From Pseudomonas sp. 10-1B (GTDB lineage Bacteria > Pseudomonadota > Gammaproteobacteria > Pseudomonadales > Pseudomonadaceae), in contig NZ_JYKS01000015.1 of assembly GCF_000935045.1 (NCBI RefSeq), forward strand, positions 248,001 through 312,000: a stretch of 64,000 bases of DNA. Reading direction: 5' to 3'. Made by a program: the position numbers and the translations under genes. Shown here piece by piece: positions 56,524 through 64,000 of the stretch. Every line of letters begins with the position of its first letter. The first letter of the stretch is position 1. The notes under the pieces were generated by a model. The model searched no databases. It worked only from the letters and a program-made list of their open reading frames with translations, and had not been told where the DNA came from.

Positions 56524-58266
56524 CTAGACCTTTTCTAATTGCCATTTCAATTGACGGCGTGCCGTCGCAATAATATCTGAAAACAAGAGAAGCCTCACAT
56601 TTGGCTCGATATATTGCATAGGGAAATCAGTAGATCGTCGGCCACCGATCATCAGGACAATTATCGGCTTTGATGTGTATTTTGCAAATTCATGCCGGTA
56701 CTTTGTAGCTTGCTGGTAATCATTATGATTCAGTGCATGAGATGGTCTCTTAAACTCTATGAGTAGAAACTCACCATGCAAATTCTCATTCAGGAGAAGA
56801 TCTGGACGATCAGAGCCAGACATTCCTTGATACTTCTCGCCTAAGTATTCTTCAACTTGTTTTTTGAGCCCTTCGTTTGAGCTGAATGCAGTATACTCAG
56901 CACCAAAGACCCAGAGTGCCTTCTCGATAGCGCGGTGAATCGTAGCCTCAAGGCAGGCCTTGTTTTCCACTAGACTTTCTAACCAGTCCAAGAAAGCGAA
57001 TCGAGCTTTTGCCTGCTCCACCAGAATTGCCATGTCCGCTAGGCCGAACTGCTCCAACGCCTCAGCAACCGCGGCCACATCTGCCTTCTTCGCATCAGCA
57101 AGGTGTTCGATGACGGCCGCGTAGTCGGAGCGCTCAATGGCCTGAAGCACCACGAATGCGATCGCCTCTACCTTGTGCTCCGGCTCGTCGTAGTACTTGT
57201 CCAGGACCTTCTTGATGGCCTGCTCGGCAAACTGACGCTTGTGCTCAGGGAGCTTTGACATGCTCAAGTTCAGCGCCTTCTTCAACCTGGCGTGTGCGAG
57301 CTGCATCTCCTGAGCATGAGATTGATGAAGCGCCTCTTTTACCGTCTGCTGGACGTATTCAGCGACCCGCTGGTAACTCTCGCTGTTCTCGATCACTGAA
57401 TCCCAGCCAGCCGTGATGTACTCTTTCAAGCCATCAGCCCTGATCTCTCCATACAGCTTACGCAGCAGCTTCGGAGGCACGTCGTCGCACCCCTCCAGCC
57501 CAAAAAAGCCGGGTTTGCCGACGGCCTTGCCATCAACGAGCAGCGTAATGCCTGGCTCTCGTAAACCCGTCTTTTTGTTGCTGATGGAAAAACGTAGCGC
57601 TACATCGCCTGCTGATGGCAGCGACTCGGTTTCTTCCTTATAAGTCCCTTCGAGATCATCAATCCCTAGCGGCTTTCCATTGATGATGATGGCGAAGCCA
57701 GACTGCCGGCCATACTCCTTGATCAGCTCTTGTCGGAGCTGTACCGGGTTTGGGTAGCTGAGTCCTTGCCTGAGATGCGTGAGCTGGATCGATGTGCCGT
57801 GCACACCTTCCTCGCAGTTGGAAATACTCAGTTCGATTGGAAGGTGTTCGATGTCAGCTGCTTGCTGGAGACTATCGACGCTCAGGGTAAATGAAGCGGA
57901 CTGGCCACGGGCACTGGTGGTCAAGGTCATGACTGATGCAGCCATCAGCCCGGCGAATTTACCGATGCCTTTCCTGCCTTTGATGAGCCTCTGCTTTCCG
58001 AGAGTGCGCTCGCCTCGCCGCAGGCGTGAGTCGGAGGCGATCTTCATGTACTGAGATTTCAGCTCGATCACTGTCATGCCATTGCCGTTATCACTTACGA
58101 CTATGGGGTGATCGCTCAAGGGCTCTGGAAGGACGATGACGACCTCTTCAGCATCGGCGTCCCACGCATTATCTACCAGCTCTTTCAGAGCCTTTTCTGT
58201 TGATGAATACCCCTGCCCTAGCAGTGTGGCTAAGCGCGCATCAACCTGGAAATTGGCTTGCTCCAT
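56524..58266 (-). CDS. GHKL ATPase fused to a PD-(D/E)XK-type nuclease domain
   Basis: 580 residues. N-terminal GHKL (Hsp90/MutL/MORC-like) ATPase: N-box KALKELVDNAWDADAEE (25-41), G1 box DNGNGM (59-64), G2 box KGRKGIGKFAG (96-106). A long helical middle (about 300-460) includes alanine-rich repeats. The C-terminus has DRPDLLLNENLHGEF and LLIEFKRP: Asp489 and Glu504-x-Lys506 fit the PD-(D/E)XK nuclease core. ATP-driven clamping tied to a nuclease suggests DNA sensing and cutting. It lies in the island cargo next to the Septu-like pair. I do not recognise a named system with this single-gene layout. Confidence 0.75.
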   Translation of the reverse strand: MEQANFQVDARLATLLGQGYSSTEKALKELVDNAWDADAEEVVIVLPEPLSDHPIVVSDNGNGMTVIELKSQYMKIASDSRLRRGERTLGKQRLIKGRKGIGKFAGLMAASVMTLTTSARGQSASFTLSVDSLQQAADIEHLPIELSISNCEEGVHGTSIQLTHLRQGLSYPNPVQLRQELIKEYGRQSGFAIIINGKPLGIDDLEGTYKEETESLPSAGDVALRFSISNKKTGLREPGITLLVDGKAVGKPGFFGLEGCDDVPPKLLRKLYGEIRADGLKEYITAGWDSVIENSESYQRVAEYVQQTVKEALHQSHAQEMQLAHARLKKALNLSMSKLPEHKRQFAEQAIKKVLDKYYDEPEHKVEAIAFVVLQAIERSDYAAVIEHLADAKKADVAAVAEALEQFGLADMAILVEQAKARFAFLDWLESLVENKACLEATIHRAIEKALWVFGAEYTAFSSNEGLKKQVEEYLGEKYQGMSGSDRPDLLLNENLHGEFLLIEFKRPSHALNHNDYQQATKYRHEFAKYTSKPIIVLMIGGRRSTDFPMQYIEPNVRLLLFSDIIATARRQLKWQLEKV

Positions 58267-58554
58267 GACTCATCCCTGGATCCAATCAAGGATGGCAATT
58301 TAATATCGTTGAGGCCAAGTGTCACTAGCCCCCGACCAGAATCAGGGGCGGGGGCGGGTCTCCCCTAACGAAAATAGGGTTTTCGCTGAGCACATCGGCG
58401 CGGAACAGTGGCCGACACGCTCCGTCCCTTTCAGCCTTCGATTGGAGGGCATAGTGAGTACAACTCAGTACACTAAACCCCCACACTGGGCAGATTGGTC
58501 AGCCACCAATACGGTTTCGGGGCATTGCGGCTACTTTCTGCCGAAATCGAGACA

Positions 58555-58812
58555 CTACCCCATATCCGCTTCCGCTTCACATCCCATGATACAGAGCCAA
58601 TTTCTCACTAATTCCCTGAGCATAATTGCAGTCATAGGCTTATTTTTCGAACGCTTACTATAAAATAGCAAGTCTCCAGGATTGAGGTTAGCAAACTTAA
58701 TCCAATCTCTTAGCCAATTGTAGATGTACAGGGAGGGGGCCGCATTGCGCGACTTGACAACTTCGGCGAAATAGCCGTCTTGGTCCCTTTCTGCTGAAAC
58801 ACTGGCCCACAC
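58555..58812 (-). pseudogene. Possible tyrosine-recombinase fragment
   Basis: The 85-codon frame contains LNPGDLLFYSKRSKNKPMTA then IMLRELVRNWL, similar in spacing to the middle of integrase catalytic domains (LFPSR...ls...R-x-W). No Arg/His/Tyr set is present and the start is a GTG without a ribosome site. Probably a worn remnant; weak call. Confidence 0.3.
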
Positions 58813-58821
58813 TATCTGATT

Positions 58822-58965
58822 TTAGCGATACCCGTCAGACAAGAGAGCCACCAAGGCGGGCCCCATCAAATCACTCGTATCTTTGAAGTGCAATAGCAAC
58901 CTATCGCACTGCTCCTTGGAAAAAGGTTGTACATTCTGCACCACGACTGCGGATCGCGTCATCAT
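58822..58965 (-). CDS. Small ORF, 47 residues
   Basis: Begins MMTRSAVVVQNVQPFSKEQC at ATG 58965 with AGGGGA upstream and ends at TAA 58822, just before the integrase-like fragment. No family recognised. It could be a small island protein or the start of the same broken gene. Confidence 0.35.
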   Translation of the reverse strand: MMTRSAVVVQNVQPFSKEQCDRLLLHFKDTSDLMGPALVALLSDGYR

Positions 58966-59630
58966 GGCGATTCCCCTGAGCGATTTTTGTCCTCCAAGCT
59001 TAAGCCTTCAATCTAAAATCGCAAGACTTCAGCGCCAAAAAAAATATTATCCAGACAAAAGAAATCGGCCCAATTAATGCTTGAGTTTATGTCACTTACC
59101 ATCTCTGCAATTTTAGCTTACTATTATATCTTCAGGGCACTTCTTCCGCTGCATGACAATCACAATGCGCCCGAACTAAAATTGCACCCGCAAAATATAA
59201 CTTGACACCCCAATCCATCTGTAGCTGCATGAAACGCGAAGATACACATAACTCTCAACGAAGTGCGGGGAATGACTCATGGGGCAAGACATAAATGCTT
59301 GGTATACTGAAGCCATAAAAATTTATGGCCATGTCGGCATCCGGGCGATTTAATTTTCCTGAGACCGATATGTCTATTAGACAACACATGAATCACATCA
59401 GTCAGAATATGACCCAATACTACATATCCAGACCCCTTGGCGTCTGCCCACATGACACCGATGAGAAGCTAGAATAGTTCGAAATTATTGATCGCAATGA
59501 ATATCGCGACTAAGCCCTCGCGAGGCTCTCCTTGATGGACCCGCTTCGCGTAATTTAGCCAAGGCCGCTCGGAGAGTAAGTGCGGCAGCCTTGGTTTGAA
59601 TGCCAAGGCCAATATTGCACTGACGCGGGA
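58966..59630. other. AT-rich right end of the island, mostly non-coding
   Basis: 665 bp. Contains TATACT (59311-59316) close to an inverted repeat at 59322-59339 and small frames without ribosome sites. It fits the short AT-rich end described for GInts; no real gene supported. Confidence 0.45.
59322..59339. repeat. Inverted repeat in the AT-rich end
   Basis: GCCATAAA-AA-TTTATGGC, perfect 8-bp arms, 5 bp after a TATACT -10-like box. Possible operator or recombinase-binding site. Confidence 0.45.
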
Positions 59631-59997
59631 TCAGCGAGTTAGCCAAGACTCAACAACATGAGCGCTGTGCTCTTGCTTCCACTGCTTGAGGAGGCGATGG
59701 TTGCCACCTTTGGTCTCGATCAGCTCACTTGTGAGGATTCTTGTAGATCTTAACCTCCCGCGGCTTGCGTTGAGTTACCTTAGACGCTGCTACAGCAGGC
59801 GTTCGGTGAGAAGCTTGAGGATCCAGAATGTTGATGACGTCGCGCAAGCTGTAGCCATAGCTTTCAAGCAAGCCACGGAGTTTTTTCTCAAACTCCATCT
59901 CTTTTTTAAGCCCAACATCGTTTTTCATACTTTCCAGCTCTGCGAGCTGGGCGGCCAAATTACGCTCAAGCTTACGAAACTCTGCAAGTCTAGACAT
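59631..59997 (-). pseudogene. MvaT/H-NS-like silencer with a one-base frameshift
   Basis: From ATG 59997 the protein starts MSRLAEFRKLERNLAAQL and continues with LKKEMEFEKKLRGLLESYGY and VKIYKNPH, the oligomerisation half of MvaT-type H-NS proteins. The frame then stops at K-stop, but one base over it goes on as SELIETKGGNHRLLKQWK to SAHVVESWLTR, the AT-hook-like DNA-binding half, ending at 59631. The total, 367 nt, is one over a multiple of three. MvaT-like proteins silence AT-rich foreign genes. As read, only the oligomerisation half would be made. Confidence 0.75.
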
Positions 59998-61523
<1,526 letters not shown>

Positions 61524-61544
61524 CTACCGGTGCGAAGGTGAAGC

Positions 61545-61562
61545 GCTTCCGCGCTCCACCTT
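61545..61562 (+). terminator. Hairpin after ansB
   Basis: AAGGTG and GCGC pair with GCGC and CACCTT around TTCC, 22 bp after the stop; no long T run. Confidence 0.4.
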
Positions 61563-61720
61563 CCCGATAAAGAAGCGAAGAAGCCGATCCCGATGGCAGG
61601 AAAAATCAATGTGTGACAACGTGCCACGCTAGCTTGCACCCGACATTATCAGATGCCTCGCTTTAGCATTTGCTGGTCAGTTGTTGATTACATCGTCCCG
61701 ATCAGAATTTGGCTGATCTT

Positions 61721-62130
61721 TCAGTCCTTGGTACGAACCAGATCAATCCCCTCCCACTTCCCCGCGCGCCACAGATCCTCCACGACTTCAGGGATCAGCG
61801 CGAGAATGGCTTCGGCCGAGGCGCTAAAAGGGGTGGATGTGGGCCAACAAGTACTGGCGGTGCGACTCATACCAGGCTCGGTAATACGGGGAATTGGCGG
61901 TCGCCGATCATTGTCCCAGCCCGCTAAAGCTAAGGCGGGAAGAATGGTACAAGCGGAGGACCCCGCTGCGATGCTTAGCATGAGTGGCAGAGAATCGATA
62001 TCGGCGATCACGTTCAGCGGCACCTCATGCCGTTCAAACGTTCGCTCAATCAGTAGTCGTAAACCAACTGATCACTGGGTGCGACAATCGGAACGTTGCC
62101 CAGAAGTGCCAATGGACACTCCTCTCTCTC
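61721..62130 (-). pseudogene. C-terminal remnant of a LysR-family regulator
   Basis: Pieces CPLALLGNVPIVAPSD and, one frame away, LRLLIERTFERHEVPLNVIA, DSLPLMLSIAAG, CTILPALALA, ISRTASTCWP-like and EAILALIPEVVEDLW match the effector domain of LysR regulators of the Nac/CynR type. The DNA-binding half is missing and a frameshift is present near 62060. It runs antisense up to the CitE-like remnant. Confidence 0.6.
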
Positions 62131-62131
62131 C

Positions 62132-62695
62132 GGCAGATCTAGACCTGCGTTATTCGTGCCGGGCAGCCGACCAGAGCGCTTCGTAAAAGCACTGGGGAGC
62201 GGAGCTGACGTGATTATCGTAGATTTCGAGGATGCCGTCGAGGAACACCTCAAAGCACAAGCACGAGAGAACTTGGCTGTATTCCTCAACGCGAATCCTA
62301 GAACGTCAGTGGTTGTGCGCATCAACGCCGCTGAGCATCCCATGCACGCCGAAGACCTCCAGTTCTGCGCAAAACATGACGCAGTTGCAGCGGTGCTATT
62401 ACCTAAAGCTGAAATCGCAGCGCAAGTGCAGGCCGCATCAGAATGCAAGAAACCGATCTGGCCTTTGATCGAAAGCGCGGCGGGTCTCATGAACCTTGAT
62501 GCGATCGCCAGCGTAAGCGGCGTACATCGCCTCACATTTGGAGCCCTCGATTTGGCACTGGATCTAGGGGTTCGAGCTGCGAGTCCTGCTGTTTATCGGA
62601 TATTCGATCAGGTTCGCTACCAACTGCTCATCAGTAGCTCACTCAACCAGCTCTAAATGCCTCTCGACATGGTCTTCGCCAAAAGGCCCAGGAGG
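62132..62695 (+). pseudogene. Broken HpcH/HpaI (CitE-like) aldolase gene
   Basis: The frame encodes RPALFVPGSRPERFVKAL, DVIIVDFEDAVEE, VVRINAAEHP and LPKAEIAAQV, the metal and CoA-ester binding parts of CitE/malyl-CoA-lyase-like proteins, up to LTFGALDLALDLG. After SSSLNQL a stop codon (62654-62656) interrupts; the same frame goes on PLDMVFAKRP, matching the usual next segment, then stops again. The start region is also unclear (TTG). Probably inactive. Confidence 0.65.
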
Positions 62696-62877
62696 TGATC
62701 AACCAATGGGCCCAGTGTCCAATGTGGTTTTTCACCGGGCCCACAAGGGTTATATTCATTCGGTCGAGTTGGCAGCGGCGATGGGCCCAGGGAATGGGCA
62801 GTCTTTTTGCTTGGAGGGCGAACTCGCTGTGGTGCAGCCCGACGCATCGCAGACAATTCAAAAAAGAATGCGTGCCG
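62657..62877. promoter_or_regulatory. Upstream region of the MocR-like pseudogene with repeated GGGCCCA
   Basis: GGGCCCA occurs three times (near 62708, 62740 and 62784), twice as TGGGCCCA, in the control region. Such repeats are typical of MocR self-binding sites. TTATAT at about 62750 could be a -10. Confidence 0.35.
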
Positions 62878-63700
62878 ATGAAACTTGAAACACACATACT
62901 CGCCGAATGGACCCAGAACAACGAACCGGCGTTGCAGAAGCGTCTCTGCCAGGTCCTGATCCAGACGATTGTCAAAGGCGTGCTTCAGGCTGGTGCACGC
63001 ATGCCTGCGACCCGCATCCTTTCGGATGCAATTAGGATGCTCTCTTAACACCGTACGTATCGCCTACGATCAGCTCTTTGCCGATGGTTACCTCGCTTCA
63101 AGTGAACGTGCCGGCACCTTCGTAAATATGCAACTGCCACATTTGCGACTCCGCCAGTCTATTGAGGCATTGGACGACAACGACTTCGATCCTAGACTTT
63201 CCAGCTACGGCGCAGCGCTGGATGCTTTTCCCGTCCCAGGCTCGTCGGAGTTAAAGGCATTCTGGCCTCACGAGACCGATGCTCGCGAATTCCCTTTCAA
63301 ATCTGTGATTCGTCTGTTCTCCCGTTACTGGCGCTCCAGCCGTGAGGGAGTACTACGCAACCATGATCCTGCTGAGTATTTGCCTCTTCGTAGAGCAATC
63401 GCAGGCTTCGTCTTGGCGCAACGAGGTATCCTCTGCGACCCGTCACAGATAGTTGTCTGCAATGGCACGGCGGCCAGTTTCGATCTGCTGATCAGGCTAC
63501 AGGTAGACCGAGATGACAAGGTTTGGGTCGAGCATGGCAACACCTCCAATGCTGGTACTTCGATCTACATGGCGGGTGGGCAATCAATCGTCGTCCCCAT
63601 GGATGACCAAGGCCTGATTGTCGAGGAAGGCATTACGCGCTTTGACAAGGCACGCATGACCGCTAACGACCCTTGCTGCCATTCGTGCGGCCAAGAATGA
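62878..63700 (+). pseudogene. Truncated, frameshifted MocR-type (GntR-aminotransferase) regulator
   Basis: First frame: ATG 62878 with EPALQKRLCQVLIQTIVKGV and MPATRILSDA, the GntR winged helix. Near 63040 a frameshift moves the reading to SLNTVRIAYDQLFADGYLAS and ERAGTFV, then a PLP-aminotransferase-like part (LRRAIAGFVLAQRGILCDPS, QIVVCNGT). The chain breaks at RFDKARM and stops at 63700, before the PLP lysine. It cannot be a full regulator. Confidence 0.75.
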
Positions 63701-63805
63701 CTACAAATCAGCGCCACGCAGAGGGCTATGATGTTAAAATGATTGCGCCGCAGATATGCTGAAGATAAATTGGTACGGATATCAAATGGGCAAGGATAGT
63801 ACACG

Positions 63806-64000
63806 ATGGAAACTAAACAGCTGATTGCACATGACAGCTACTTTGGTTATGCCGGCGAGCCACTGCACCTGTGTTTTGATAGACTCACACTCCGGCATGA
63901 CAGCGTGAAAGTAGTTTTGGATAAGCTTCCTTATCTAAAATCTTCAGTTACGGGACAGGTATTCTTTACCGCTCCAGCCGTCCATATAATTGAAACAGAA
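63806..64000 (+). CDS. Unrecognised protein, 3' end outside window
   Basis: 65 codons from ATG 63806, with AAGGA upstream. The start METKQLIAHDSYFGYAGEPL does not match a family I know. The sequence is AT-richer than the core genes. It continues past the window edge. Confidence 0.55.
   Translation, partial: METKQLIAHDSYFGYAGEPLHLCFDRLTLRHDSVKVVLDKLPYLKSSVTGQVFFTAPAVHIIETE

Overview
The window looks like a chromosome segment of a Pseudomonas putida-group bacterium. It carries the gamma-proteobacterial block thrS-infC-rpmI-rplT-pheS-pheT-ihfA-merR-tRNA-Pro, an rbs operon read by a LacI-type RbsR, putida-style REP/BIME repeats, OprD-type porins and several amino-acid catabolic operons. Most of the DNA is GC-rich; two blocks (about 19.9-31 kb and 48.2-63.8 kb) contain mobile or decaying genes, and the second is clearly more AT-rich.

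Layout. 1-4.6 kb: amidohydrolase (5' cut by the window), alpha-ketoglutaric-semialdehyde-type dehydrogenase, a secreted PPC/DUF296 protein and an OprD porin. 4.9-9.2 kb: class III aminotransferase and methylmalonate-semialdehyde dehydrogenase (minus strand), a 3' fragment of a second aminotransferase, and a divergent LysR regulator. 9.4-19.2 kb: a polar amino-acid ABC transporter followed by a DapA-family lyase, a FAD amino-acid oxidase, an aldehyde dehydrogenase and a proline-racemase-superfamily enzyme, then a truncated paralogue of that enzyme, a GntR regulator and an SDR. This gene set matches hydroxyproline-type catabolism. 19.3-24.6 kb: LysE exporter, a scar joining quinoprotein glucose dehydrogenase and TonB-receptor fragments, then formylglycine-generating enzyme, Cys-type sulfatase and an outer-membrane porin (organosulfate use). 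24.8-31 kb: accessory region with a truncated nrdB behind three NrdR-like boxes, a MITE-like palindrome, AraC and SDR genes, an IS630 remnant, a decayed ShosTA-like defence pair (PRTase + DprA-like) and a DUF1778/GNAT toxin-antitoxin pair, ending beside tRNA-Pro. 31-47.5 kb: core translation genes, cold-shock protein, small lipoprotein, nucleoside hydrolase and the complete rbs operon.

47.9-61.5 kb is the most interesting part. A native ansB (periplasmic glutaminase/asparaginase) is broken after about 96 codons. Next to the break lie four overlapping minus-strand genes: three tyrosine recombinases and a small helical protein, the arrangement known as ginABCD of GInt islands. They are followed by a cargo of an ATPase-HNH pair (Septu-like) and a GHKL-ATPase/PD-(D/E)XK fusion protein, then an AT-rich right end with an MvaT-like silencer gene (frameshifted), and finally a complete, differently coded ansB. 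The island therefore appears to disrupt ansB on one side and provide or regenerate it on the other, while carrying candidate anti-phage genes. 61.7-63.7 kb holds broken LysR, CitE-like and MocR-like genes, and the window ends inside an unrecognised gene.

All function calls come from reading the sequence and from knowledge of protein families; no database search was run.
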